A DNA stretch of 64,000 nt from Pseudomonadota bacterium (GTDB taxonomy: Bacteria; Pseudomonadota; Gammaproteobacteria; Burkholderiales; Rhodocyclaceae), in contig JAFEDJ010000031.1 in the NCBI GenBank assembly GCA_018241685.1, positions 62,001 through 126,000 on the forward strand. Direction: 5' to 3'. Below the pieces are notes generated by a model. It was not told where the DNA came from. It did no database searches and saw only the letters and a program-made list of their open reading frames with translations. This document shows positions 8,938-17,217 of the stretch, one piece after another (the stretch's first letter is position 1; each line of letters opens with the position of its first letter). A program made the position numbers and the translations under genes.

Positions 8938-9858
8938 ATGAAACTGTTCTACGCCGACCATTTCGTGCTGCCCTTGCCCGAAGGGCACCGCTTTCCGATG
9001 GAAAAGTACGCCCGCCTGCGCACGCGCCTGCTCGCCGGCGGCCTGTTCGATGCCGACGACTTCCACGTCCCGACGGCGGCCAGCGATACTGAGATCCTGC
9101 GCGCCCACGATGCCCGCTACCTGCAAAGCGTAGCCCGCGGCACACTGGACAAGGAGGCCCAGCGGCGCATCGGCTTTCCGTGGTCCGAGGCGATGGTGGA
9201 ACGCTCGCGCCGTTCCGCCGGCGCCACGCTGGCCGCGTGTCGCGCCGCCCTCGAAGACGGCTGCGCCGCCAACCTGGCCGGCGGCACCCACCATGCGTTC
9301 CGCGACCGGGGCGAAGGCTTCTGCGTCTTCAACGACTCGGCAATTGCCGCGCTGGCCATGCGAGCCGAAGGCCGCGTCGAACGCGTGGCCATCGTCGACT
9401 GCGACGTGCACCAGGGCAACGGCACCGCGGCGATCCTGTCCAACCGGCCGGACTGTTTCACCTTCAGCATCCACGGCGCCCAGAACTACCCCTTCGACAA
9501 GGAACGCAGCGACCTGGATGTGGACATGCCCGACGGCAGCGGCGACGGAGCCTACCTCGACGCGCTGCAGCCGGCGCTGGCCGAGGTGTTCCGGCGCGCC
9601 GATCCACAGCTGGTCATCTATCTGGCCGGCGCCGATCCGTTTGAAGACGACCGCCTCGGCCGCCTCAAGCTCACCAAGGCCGGACTCGCCGCCCGCGACG
9701 AGCTGGTGCTCGGCGAGTGCCGGCACCGCGGCCTGCCGGTGGCCATCGCGATGGCCGGCGGCTACGCTCGCCAGATCGACGACACGGTGGACATCCACGT
9801 CGCCACGGTGAGCACCGCCGCACACATCTTCCGTGCACGTAAAGCAGCATCGCTATAA
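8938..9858 (+). CDS. Histone deacetylase-superfamily amidohydrolase
   Basis: 306 residues, a complete HDAC/AcuC/acetylpolyamine-amidohydrolase fold. Visible active-site elements are the His pair in GGTHHA (H118, H119), the zinc ligands in VDCDVHQGNG (D156, H158), D233 in GAD, and the transition-state Tyr in GGY (Y276). All key residues are present, so it should be an active zinc deacetylase. Bacterial members deacetylate acetyl-lysine, acetylated polyamines or small amides; this short form resembles the AcuC-like class found widely in proteobacteria. It is followed after 27 bases by a MoxR ATPase and a VWA protein, probably in one operon. No acetyltransferase gene is adjacent. Confidence 0.88.
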   Translation: MKLFYADHFVLPLPEGHRFPMEKYARLRTRLLAGGLFDADDFHVPTAASDTEILRAHDARYLQSVARGTLDKEAQRRIGFPWSEAMVERSRRSAGATLAACRAALEDGCAANLAGGTHHAFRDRGEGFCVFNDSAIAALAMRAEGRVERVAIVDCDVHQGNGTAAILSNRPDCFTFSIHGAQNYPFDKERSDLDVDMPDGSGDGAYLDALQPALAEVFRRADPQLVIYLAGADPFEDDRLGRLKLTKAGLAARDELVLGECRHRGLPVAIAMAGGYARQIDDTVDIHVATVSTAAHIFRARKAASL

Positions 9859-9885
9859 TCGAGAAAACCCCAGCGAGGATTCCCC

Positions 9886-10728
9886 ATGCGTTTCGAAGGC
9901 TCCGACAACTACGTCGCCACCCCCGACCTGATGCTGGCCGTCAATGCGGCGATCCGCCTGCAGCGCCCGCTGCTTATCAAGGGCGAGCCCGGCACCGGCA
10001 AGACCATGCTCGCCGAGGAAGTCGCCGCCGCCCTCGGCATGCCGCTGCTGCAGTGGCACATCAAGTCCACCACCAAGGCCCAGCAAGGCCTGTACGAATA
10101 CGATGCGGTGTCCCGCCTGCGCGACTCCCAGCTCGGCGACGACAAGGTGAAGGACATCGGCAACTACATCGTCAAGGGCACGCTGTGGCAGGCCTTCGAT
10201 GCCGACGAGCCGACCGTGGTGCTGATCGACGAGATCGACAAGGCCGACATCGAGTTCCCCAACGACTTGCTGCGCGAACTCGACCGCATGGAGTTCCATG
10301 TCTACGAGACCCGCGAGACCGTCAAGGCGCGCCACCGCCCCATCGTCTTCATCACCTCCAACAACGAGAAGGAGCTGCCGGACGCCTTCCTGCGCCGCTG
10401 CTTCTTCCACTACATCAAGTTCCCCGACCGGGACACGATGCAGAAGATCGTCGACGTGCACTTCCCGGGTATCAAGCAGGCCCTGCTGAAGGAGGCCCTG
10501 GAGGTCTTCTTCGGCCTGCGCGACGTGCCTGGCCTGAAGAAGAAGCCGTCCACATCGGAGCTGATCGACTGGCTCAAGCTGCTGGTCGCGGAGGAGATCC
10601 CGGTTGAAGCCCTGCGCTCGCCCGACCAGAAGGCTGCCATCCCGCCGCTGCACGGCGCGCTGCTGAAGAACGAGCAGGACATGCACCTCTTCGAGCGCCT
10701 GGTCTACATGGCCCAGCGCAACCGCTGA
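9886..10728 (+). CDS. MoxR-type AAA+ ATPase
   Basis: 280 residues. Walker A GEPGTGKT (residues 33-40), Walker B VVLIDEID (111-118), a sensor-1-like ITSNNEKELPD, and RRCFFHY near the arginine finger identify a MoxR/CoxD-like AAA+ protein. These ATPases act with a VWA-domain partner as metal-insertion or folding chaperones. The partner here is the next gene, 13 bases downstream. The pair matches the CoxD/CoxE type known from carbon monoxide dehydrogenase maturation, but no molybdo-hydroxylase genes are in this window, so the client is unknown. Confidence 0.9.
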   Translation: MRFEGSDNYVATPDLMLAVNAAIRLQRPLLIKGEPGTGKTMLAEEVAAALGMPLLQWHIKSTTKAQQGLYEYDAVSRLRDSQLGDDKVKDIGNYIVKGTLWQAFDADEPTVVLIDEIDKADIEFPNDLLRELDRMEFHVYETRETVKARHRPIVFITSNNEKELPDAFLRRCFFHYIKFPDRDTMQKIVDVHFPGIKQALLKEALEVFFGLRDVPGLKKKPSTSELIDWLKLLVAEEIPVEALRSPDQKAAIPPLHGALLKNEQDMHLFERLVYMAQRNR

Positions 10729-10741
10729 GCCGGACGCCGCC

Positions 10742-11920
10742 ATGCTCATCGACTTCTTCCTGCACCTCAAGAGCCGCAAGCTGCCGGTGTCGACGAAGGA
10801 ATTCCTGACCCTGCTCGAAGCCCTCGAAGCCGACCTGGGCGGGCACAGCATGGAAGATTTCTACTTTCTGGCCCGCGCCAGCCTGGTCAAGGACGAGAGC
10901 CAGTACGACCGCTTCGATCAGGCCTTCGGCGAGTACTTCAAGGGCATCGAGACCATCCCCGGCCTGGAAGTGGATCTGCCCGAGGAATGGCTGAAGGCCA
11001 TGGCGACGAAACACCTCAGCCCCGAAGAAAAGGCCAGGCTCGAGAAGCTCGGCTGGGACAAGCTGATGGAGGAATTCAAGAAGCGCCTGCAGGAGCAGAA
11101 AGGACGCCACCAGGGCGGCTCGAAATGGGTCGGCACCGGCGGCACCTCGCCCTTCGGCAGCAGCGGCTACAACCCGGAAGGCATCCGCGTCGGCGGCGAA
11201 TCGGCCGGCAACCGCACGGCGATCAAGGTGTGGGACCAGCGGGAATACCGCAACCTGGACGACACCGTCGAACTGGGCACCCGCAACATCAAGGTGGCGC
11301 TACGCCGCCTGCGCCGCTTCGCCCGCCTTGGCGCGCCGGACGAACTGGACCTGGACGGCACCATTGCCGCCACCGCCCGCAACGCCGGCTACCTGGACCT
11401 GCTGATGCGTCCGGAACGCCACAACGCGGTGAAGGTGCTGATCTTCTTCGACGTGGGCGGCTCGATGGACGACCACGTGAAGGTCTGTGAGGAGCTGTTC
11501 TCGGCCTGCCGCACCGAGTTCAAGCATCTGGAGTACTTCTACTTCCACAACTGCGTGTATGACCACGTATGGCGTGACAGCCGTCGGCGCCATAGCGAGC
11601 GCACGCCGACCCTCGACGTGCTCCACAAGTACGGCCCGGAATACAAGCTGATCTTCGTCGGCGACGCGACGATGAGCCCTTACGAGATTCTGCAGCCGGG
11701 CGGCTCCATCGAATACAGCAACCCGGAACCCGGCGCGACCTGGCTGCGCCGCCTCGCCGACGCTTATCCCGCAGTCGCCTGGCTCAACCCGGAGCCGGAG
11801 CGCATGTGGGACTATCGGCAAACCATCGGCATCGTGCGCCAGCTGCTGGGAGAGCGGATGTTCCCCCTCACGCTGGATGGCCTGACGCGAGCCATCACTC
11901 ATCTGTCGCGGAAGCAATAG
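10742..11920 (+). CDS. VWA-domain protein (CoxE-like), partner of the MoxR ATPase
   Basis: 392 residues. An N-terminal helical region (about 1-120) leads to a Gly/Ser-rich linker with TGGTSPFG, then the VWA fold from about residue 230. The metal-site motif reads DVGGS (237-241), where the canonical form is DxSxS, so the first serine is replaced by glycine. Several CoxE-like proteins share this. It probably docks on the MoxR hexamer and a client enzyme. It is cytoplasmic and in one operon with the AAA gene. Its client is unknown because no obvious metalloenzyme lies nearby. Confidence 0.85.
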   Translation: MLIDFFLHLKSRKLPVSTKEFLTLLEALEADLGGHSMEDFYFLARASLVKDESQYDRFDQAFGEYFKGIETIPGLEVDLPEEWLKAMATKHLSPEEKARLEKLGWDKLMEEFKKRLQEQKGRHQGGSKWVGTGGTSPFGSSGYNPEGIRVGGESAGNRTAIKVWDQREYRNLDDTVELGTRNIKVALRRLRRFARLGAPDELDLDGTIAATARNAGYLDLLMRPERHNAVKVLIFFDVGGSMDDHVKVCEELFSACRTEFKHLEYFYFHNCVYDHVWRDSRRRHSERTPTLDVLHKYGPEYKLIFVGDATMSPYEILQPGGSIEYSNPEPGATWLRRLADAYPAVAWLNPEPERMWDYRQTIGIVRQLLGERMFPLTLDGLTRAITHLSRKQ

Positions 11921-11955
11921 GCACCGCTACCGCGGCATGTCCGGGACCGAGCCGG

Positions 11956-12726
11956 TCACGGCGCCCGGTAGTTCTCCTGGGTCAGCAGGTCGATGCCGCA
12001 GGGTAGTTGCTCGATCCAGTCAAGGAAGCGATTGACCATCACCTTGCCCTCGAATCGGCAACCATGCTGCGGCACGATCATGTCCACGTCCAGTTGGCGA
12101 ACCATGTTCACCCAGAAGCGGCAGATTTTGTTGGAGATCATGTAGCGGCGATGGAAGCCGGCCATGGTAATAACATGGTCGTCGAAATCCCGCACCGGCT
12201 CGGCGGCCTGATGGTGGTCGACGAGCGAGGCGCCCATATCTCCCGAGAACAGGATCTTGGCCACTGGATCGTAAAACTGGAAGTTACCTTCCGAGTGCAT
12301 GAAGTGGGCAGGCACCGCCTTGATCTTGCTCTCGCCGAGCGGGATGTTCATGCCTTCGTCGGGGATGCCGAGGATCCGCGCCGAGTAATCCTTGCCGGTG
12401 GTGAAGTGCGGCACGAAACGCGTCCACAGACGGGAGATCATCACCTTGCAGTGGGTGGACACCATCCACTTGTTGAGGGAAGCGATGATGTCCGGGTCGG
12501 CGTGGGTGGCGAAGATGTAGTCCAGCCCCCGCGATGGAAAGAAGCGTTGCATGGACATCAGCAGGCCGTTGTAGGTCATGTTGCCGCCTGGGTCGATCAG
12601 CGCACCGTGCTCACCATCGACAATGAGGAACTGGTTGCACTGCACCGCATGGTCGGCTTCCTCGTCCACCAGATCGTAAAAGGCCAGACAGGCATGCTTG
12701 CCATTATTGAAGAGTTCGACTGCCAT
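11956..12726 (-). CDS. Flavodiiron-like (ODP-type) metallo-beta-lactamase-fold diiron protein
   Basis: 256 residues from the ATG at 12726 (a second ATG at 12735 is in frame; the chosen one has GGA at better spacing). The usual MBL HxHxDH motif is replaced by H75-A-D77-P-D79, matching the H-x-[E/D]-x-D pattern of flavodiiron and ODP oxygen-binding proteins. The other expected ligands are present: H144 (FMHSEGN), D163 (FSGDMG) and H221 (VPQHG). There is no flavodoxin domain, so it is a stand-alone diiron domain. Such proteins bind or reduce O2 or NO, or sense oxygen. It is cytoplasmic and transcribed alone, divergent from an exported unknown protein. Role inferred; ligand set seen directly. Confidence 0.78.
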   Translation of the reverse strand: MAVELFNNGKHACLAFYDLVDEEADHAVQCNQFLIVDGEHGALIDPGGNMTYNGLLMSMQRFFPSRGLDYIFATHADPDIIASLNKWMVSTHCKVMISRLWTRFVPHFTTGKDYSARILGIPDEGMNIPLGESKIKAVPAHFMHSEGNFQFYDPVAKILFSGDMGASLVDHHQAAEPVRDFDDHVITMAGFHRRYMISNKICRFWVNMVRQLDVDMIVPQHGCRFEGKVMVNRFLDWIEQLPCGIDLLTQENYRAP

Positions 12727-12884
12727 GGGGTGCATTCCGCGTATCAGAAAGATCGATACTTTATCCGAGTCGCCACATGGCGAAAACGTGACAGCAACTT
12801 ACATTGACCGTCGTCAAAGAAACTTCTCGTCATTCGCACGGCATTGAGGTAGTTTTAGCACTTTCGGATAGTCCAGTCTCCGTC

Positions 12885-13577
12885 GTGAAACAAGTCATAC
12901 CCCTACTTTGCGCGACTGTCATCCTGCTCGCACCGGTCGACTACGCGTGGTCCCTCGACACCGGCTTCGCCAGCCGGGCCCCGTCGTCCGCCTTGAACAG
13001 CCAGCAGAACAGCAGCTCGTTCATGGCCCGCAAGAAGCTGCTGGCCATGCGCAAGGGCCCTGGCGCCCAGGCCGGCTTCGGTGGTGTCAATGTGATGAAC
13101 CGGGAGGGCGTCCGCCCGGAGGATCTGCGCCCACCATCCGCCACGATGTGCGCCATGCAAGGCATCTCCGGGCATGCCAAGCCCAGCGCCGTCTCGCGCC
13201 AGGAAGCGTCCGGACGGGTCGTGCTGTCCACCGATCCCTCCAGCCTGAGCGGGCAAAGCGCCGACATCTATAGTGCCTGTGATTCCGCCGGCAAGCGCAC
13301 CCGCGCCGGCCTCCGGCCCGGCAACGGATCGCTGCTCGTCGACTCGACAGGAGGGCGGATTGACAATACGGCAGCGGCCCGCCTACCCAACGCCAAGACG
13401 AAGAGCATCTACGATGCCAGGACCAATATGCTGGTCGGCGCCAAGGCAACAAAGGACCGCACTGCCGGCTTCGCCAACCAGCCTGCCAAATCCACTTCCC
13501 TGTTTGACCCGATCACTGGCGGTATCAAGCCGCCAAAGGTCATGAGCGCGTACAGCGTCTATCAGCAGACGCCCTGA
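12885..13577 (+). CDS. Exported protein of unknown function
   Basis: About 230 residues if begun at the GTG at 12885. This gives a good signal peptide: a Lys, then a hydrophobic run to about residue 18, and a probable cut after AWS. The frame is also open from 12804, but that extension adds charged residues before the hydrophobic run. The mature part is Ser/Ala/Lys-rich and low in aromatic residues, with no domain I recognise. It holds patterns such as MARKKLLAMRKGPG and several SIYDARTNM-like and SLFDPITGG-like segments that resemble loose repeats. It is divergent from the diiron protein gene and convergent with the helicase. Function unknown. Confidence 0.5.
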   Translation: MKQVIPLLCATVILLAPVDYAWSLDTGFASRAPSSALNSQQNSSSFMARKKLLAMRKGPGAQAGFGGVNVMNREGVRPEDLRPPSATMCAMQGISGHAKPSAVSRQEASGRVVLSTDPSSLSGQSADIYSACDSAGKRTRAGLRPGNGSLLVDSTGGRIDNTAAARLPNAKTKSIYDARTNMLVGAKATKDRTAGFANQPAKSTSLFDPITGGIKPPKVMSAYSVYQQTP

Positions 13578-13590
13578 CGTAACAACACCT

Positions 13591-13611
13591 GCCCGTCAGC
13601 GCCTGACGGGC
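13591..13611. terminator. Compact hairpin at the end of the helicase gene
   Basis: Perfect 9-base arms (GCCCGTCAG at 13591-13599, CTGACGGGC at 13603-13611) with a 3-base loop. It overlaps the last codons and stop (13596-13598) of the minus-strand helicase and follows the plus-strand stop at 13577, so it can serve both convergent genes. On the minus strand it is followed by GT-rich sequence rather than a pure T-run. Confidence 0.55.
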
Positions 13612-15545
13612 CAGTACCAGCTCGGCACACCCTTGCGCCCGCCTCCCGCGCCCTGACGGCGGCGGCTGCGCAGGTGGCCATCCACCGCGGCGATCCACGG
13701 CGCCAAGTGCATGTCGGCCAGTTCGAGATCCACGAACAGTTCCGGAAGACGATAGGCAAACCAGCGATAGGCCGCCAACAGACGCACGGTGGTTTCCGCC
13801 TCTTCCAGAGAGGCACGCCGCGGCGACTGAGGCAGGAAATCCAGCGCGATGGTCTTGCCCTTGTTGGCACCGTAAGCCCAGTCGCGCCACACTCCGTCGA
13901 TCGTCTCGTTCTGGGATGCCATTGGCGCCATCGAGAACACATGCTTCTGATGAAGGCTGAGGTTCTTCATGCGGTCCAACTGGGCCGCGCGGGCCAACTG
14001 CTCCTCCGGGATGTGGGGTGTGAAGAAGCCGTCGCCACAGTCCGCGTGGAGCAGGAACAGGGACAGCAGCGCCTCCAGCCGGCGGTCGCCCGACATTTGG
14101 GCGATCTGCTCCAGGTAGGCCGAACCCGCGGTGATCTGGAAGCCCCTCGCCTCCAGTGGTTCCTGGTGGGTTTTCATGAGGCTGCTCACCACCCGGTGCT
14201 CGGCCGGGGTGAGGCCCGCCACGACCCCCTCCTCGTCATGATGACCGAAGCGCCCGGCGCGACCGCCGATCTGCTGCAGCAGGGACGGCGACAGGGTTCC
14301 CCGTGATGTGCCGTCAAACTTTTGCACAGCGGTGAACACGACGCGCCGAATCGGCAGATTGAGCCCCATGCCGATGGCGTCGGTGGCAACGAGGATGTCT
14401 GCATCCCCGCCGGCGAAACGGTGTGCCTCCCGTTCCCGCACCTCCGGCGACAGCGCACCATAGATGCAGGCCACCGACTTTCCCAGGGCCAGCAGGTCAT
14501 CGCGCAGATTGAGGGCGTCCCGCCGCGAGAAGACGATGAAGGCGTCGCCGGGCTTGGCCCGCCGCAGCGCGGCCGCCGGATCGTTGCCCAGCGCCTGCCC
14601 CACCACCAGCGGATGCTTGCGCTGCTTGCGCCGGATCTCCAGCGGCAGGCCCAGGCGGGCGGCCAGCGCCGTAATGGCCGGCTCCGCCGACAGGGCCCCA
14701 ACCAGCCACACCTCGCGGGCATTGGCGCCGACCACCGCCTGGGTCCACGCCCAACCACGATCCGGGTCGTCCAGCATCTGGATCTCGTCGATGACCGCCA
14801 CCTCCACCGCCGTGGAGGAATCCAGCATCTCGATGGTGGACGCGGTCACGCGGCTGCCCTCGACGATGCGATGCTCCTCCCCGGTGATCAGCGACGCGCT
14901 GACGCCGAACTCCTCATTCAGGCGGGTGAAGGCCTCCAGCGCCAGCAGGCGCAGCGGCCCCAGGTACACCCCGGACGCGGCTGTCGCCAGGCGCTCGAAG
15001 GCGTCGTGGGTCTTGCCGGAATTGGTGGGCCCCAGCACCGCCACCAGCCGGCGCGTGCGACGGCCGGCCTGGAACGTGGCCGGATAATCGGACAGCTTGA
15101 GCGTCCGCCCGATCTGCTCCGCCAGATCGTGGTGGCGCTGTTTGGCGCGCAGATCGTTGAGGGACTGGGCCAGGCCCTTGCCGACAGTGGAGAGATCCAG
15201 ATCGCCGCCAGACCACAGCTCCTTCAGCTTGCGCAGATTGGCTTGCAGCCCTTCCGCCGCACAGGCGTCCAGGTAGGCGCCGATTTCGATGATCGCCGCT
15301 TCGAGCGCGTACTCCAACTCCGCGCCGACTTCCTTGAGCATGGCCTGTTCGAGCGCGTCGCGCACGTCGCCCGGCCGGCGTCGCCAATGGCTTGCCTGAC
15401 CCAGGCAGCTCTCGGGCAGATGACCGAAGACCCGGAACGCGTCGCCCCGGATCCGTACGGTCCGGCCTACGGCCAGCCACACCCGGTTGCCGCTGAAGGT
15501 GCGGGAGAAGCGCAGGGCTTCCGACGGGTTCGGGGGTGTATCCAT
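13596..15545 (-). CDS. SUV3-like superfamily 2 helicase
   Basis: 649 residues from the ATG at 15545, which has an AGGA about 7 bases upstream; the longer open frame beyond it looks non-coding. Helicase motifs: Walker A GPTNSGKT (172-179), DEIQ box (253-256) in place of DEAD/DExH, FSRRDAL in motif IV, and QIGGRAGRFG as motif VI. The DEIQ box and the GxTNSGKT Walker A are hallmarks of SUV3, the mitochondrial RNA degradosome helicase, which has alphaproteobacterial relatives. The N-terminal ~160 residues are helical and the C-terminal ~180 residues follow the SUV3 C domain pattern. It is probably an RNA or RNA/DNA helicase in RNA turnover. It is a single-gene unit. Confidence 0.82.
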   Translation of the reverse strand: MDTPPNPSEALRFSRTFSGNRVWLAVGRTVRIRGDAFRVFGHLPESCLGQASHWRRRPGDVRDALEQAMLKEVGAELEYALEAAIIEIGAYLDACAAEGLQANLRKLKELWSGGDLDLSTVGKGLAQSLNDLRAKQRHHDLAEQIGRTLKLSDYPATFQAGRRTRRLVAVLGPTNSGKTHDAFERLATAASGVYLGPLRLLALEAFTRLNEEFGVSASLITGEEHRIVEGSRVTASTIEMLDSSTAVEVAVIDEIQMLDDPDRGWAWTQAVVGANAREVWLVGALSAEPAITALAARLGLPLEIRRKQRKHPLVVGQALGNDPAAALRRAKPGDAFIVFSRRDALNLRDDLLALGKSVACIYGALSPEVREREAHRFAGGDADILVATDAIGMGLNLPIRRVVFTAVQKFDGTSRGTLSPSLLQQIGGRAGRFGHHDEEGVVAGLTPAEHRVVSSLMKTHQEPLEARGFQITAGSAYLEQIAQMSGDRRLEALLSLFLLHADCGDGFFTPHIPEEQLARAAQLDRMKNLSLHQKHVFSMAPMASQNETIDGVWRDWAYGANKGKTIALDFLPQSPRRASLEEAETTVRLLAAYRWFAYRLPELFVDLELADMHLAPWIAAVDGHLRSRRRQGAGGGRKGVPSWYWPVRR

Positions 15546-15783
15546 AGCTATCCTATCTACGCTGCCATCGGTGTATCCGACGGGCAAAACATTGGGGGCG
15601 CACATCTTATTCGACCGCCCCCTTCCCGGCACGCCCAAATCCATGACCAAGGAAGGAAATGTTCCACGGGCCGCATACCTGGCCCCAGGGGCCTGCGTGC
15701 TGGAGTAAATCCGCCACTCACGGTAGTGTTGCGCGTTTCCGGCTTCCGCCGGGCATCTTCTTATACAGGGTAGGCATGTCTTG

Positions 15784-17217
15784 ATGAGCGGTTTGCCACA
15801 GCCCGCGCGCCGGTGGGGGCGCGGAACGTCACGACCGGCATGGCTGGCCCGGCACATGCTTGCCCTCTCCTGCGCGGTGCTCAGCGCCTGCGCCACCGAC
15901 CGCTTCGATCCGCAGCCCTTGTCTGCCGCCGCGATCGCCGAGATCCATGAAACCCGTGCGCTGAACTCGGCCGACCTGCAGCGCTACCTTTCGCAGCACG
16001 GCACAGCCCAGCCGCCGGAGCGCTGGGGGCTGGAGGCGCTGACACTGGCGGCTTTCTATTACAACCCGGAGCTGGAGGCCGCCCGCGCGCGCCTGGCAAC
16101 GGTGGAGGCCGGTCGCCTCACCGCCGCGCAGCACCCGAACCCGACCCTGCAACTGCCGCTGCAGGGCACGCTCAATCCCCAGGCCGGCACATCACCCTGG
16201 ACCCTGGGATTCGCCCTCGATATTCCCATCGAGACCGGCGGCCGTCGCACTTACCGCATCAATCAGGCATCGCAACTCAGTGATGCGGCCCGCTTCAGCT
16301 TCGCAGCCTCCGCGTGGGGCGTACGCAGCCGCCTGCGTTCGGCCCTGCTGGCCCTGTGGCATGCGGAAGCCCGCGAGACCCTGCTGCAGCAACAGGCGCT
16401 GCTCGACCGGGACATCGCAGAACGCTTCGAGCGGCGGCGTGCGCTGGGCGACGTTTCCGCCTGGGAAGTCAGCCAGCAACAGCTCGGCCTGATGCGAACC
16501 CAGGGCGAACAACTGGCCGCCCGGCGCCAGGCCGACAACGCCCGCGCTACCGTGGCTACCGCCTTGGGCATCGGCCTGCCGGCGCTCGGCGCGGTGGCGC
16601 TGGATCTGTCGGCTTTCGAACAGCCGCTTCCGCCCCTGCCTGCCCGCACCCTGCAAAGGCAGGCGCTGCTGAATCGCGCCGACGTGGCCGCCGCGCTGGC
16701 CCAGTTCGAAGCCAGCCAGTCCGCGCTGCAAGTGGAGATTGCCCGCCAGTATCCCAACATCACCCTGGGCCCCGGCTACACCTTCGACCAGGGCGCCCGC
16801 CGCCCCGGCTTCACTTTCGGTGGCCTGGAACTACCGCTCTTCAACCGCAATGAAGGCCCCATTGCCGAAGCTCGGGGACGGCGCCGGGAGGCCGAGGCAC
16901 ACATCCATCTACTGGAAAGCCAGGCCCTGGTGGAGACGGACGCCGCGATGACTGAATGCCTCGGCGCACAAGAGAGTCTACGACAACGGGAAACCCAGCT
17001 CGCCGAACAGACACGCCAGCTTTCGCGCCTGCACAAGGCCTTCGCCGCGGGCCAGGAGGACCGCTTGGCAGTGGTCCTGGCCGAGCGGCTGCAGTTGGCA
17101 GCCCGCCTGTCTGCGCTAGACGTCCGCCTGCAACTGCAAAGCGCGGTGGGACGCCTGGAAGACGCCCTGCAACAGCCCCTCGCCATGGCGGCGGACGACA
17201 ATCGCAACCTGAAGTGA
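15784..17217 (+). CDS. TolC/CzcC-family outer membrane efflux lipoprotein
   Basis: About 477 residues. An N-terminal signal with a lipobox-like LSACATD suggests a lipid-anchored outer membrane factor, as in the CzcC/NodT group. The body shows the two-fold repeated helical pattern with YNPELEAARARLATVEAG in the first half and the typical FTFGGLELPLFNRNEGPIAEA in the second. The ATG at 15784 is taken as the start; an internal ATG at 15856 would shorten the signal. It forms the outer membrane channel of a tripartite efflux pump with the next two genes, whose reading frames overlap or nearly abut. Together they match metal-type (HME) or related RND systems. Confidence 0.88.
   Translation: MSGLPQPARRWGRGTSRPAWLARHMLALSCAVLSACATDRFDPQPLSAAAIAEIHETRALNSADLQRYLSQHGTAQPPERWGLEALTLAAFYYNPELEAARARLATVEAGRLTAAQHPNPTLQLPLQGTLNPQAGTSPWTLGFALDIPIETGGRRTYRINQASQLSDAARFSFAASAWGVRSRLRSALLALWHAEARETLLQQQALLDRDIAERFERRRALGDVSAWEVSQQQLGLMRTQGEQLAARRQADNARATVATALGIGLPALGAVALDLSAFEQPLPPLPARTLQRQALLNRADVAAALAQFEASQSALQVEIARQYPNITLGPGYTFDQGARRPGFTFGGLELPLFNRNEGPIAEARGRRREAEAHIHLLESQALVETDAAMTECLGAQESLRQRETQLAEQTRQLSRLHKAFAAGQEDRLAVVLAERLQLAARLSALDVRLQLQSAVGRLEDALQQPLAMAADDNRNLK

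Noticed and set aside
8845..9825. N-terminal extension of the M20 amidohydrolase frame
   Set aside because: The frame is open but antisense to the deacetylase gene. Homology starts at the ATG at 8844.
15546..15896. N-terminal extension of the helicase frame
   Set aside because: No similarity to SUV3 N-termini; a good ribosome site precedes the ATG at 15545, and the extension overlaps the start of the outer membrane factor gene.
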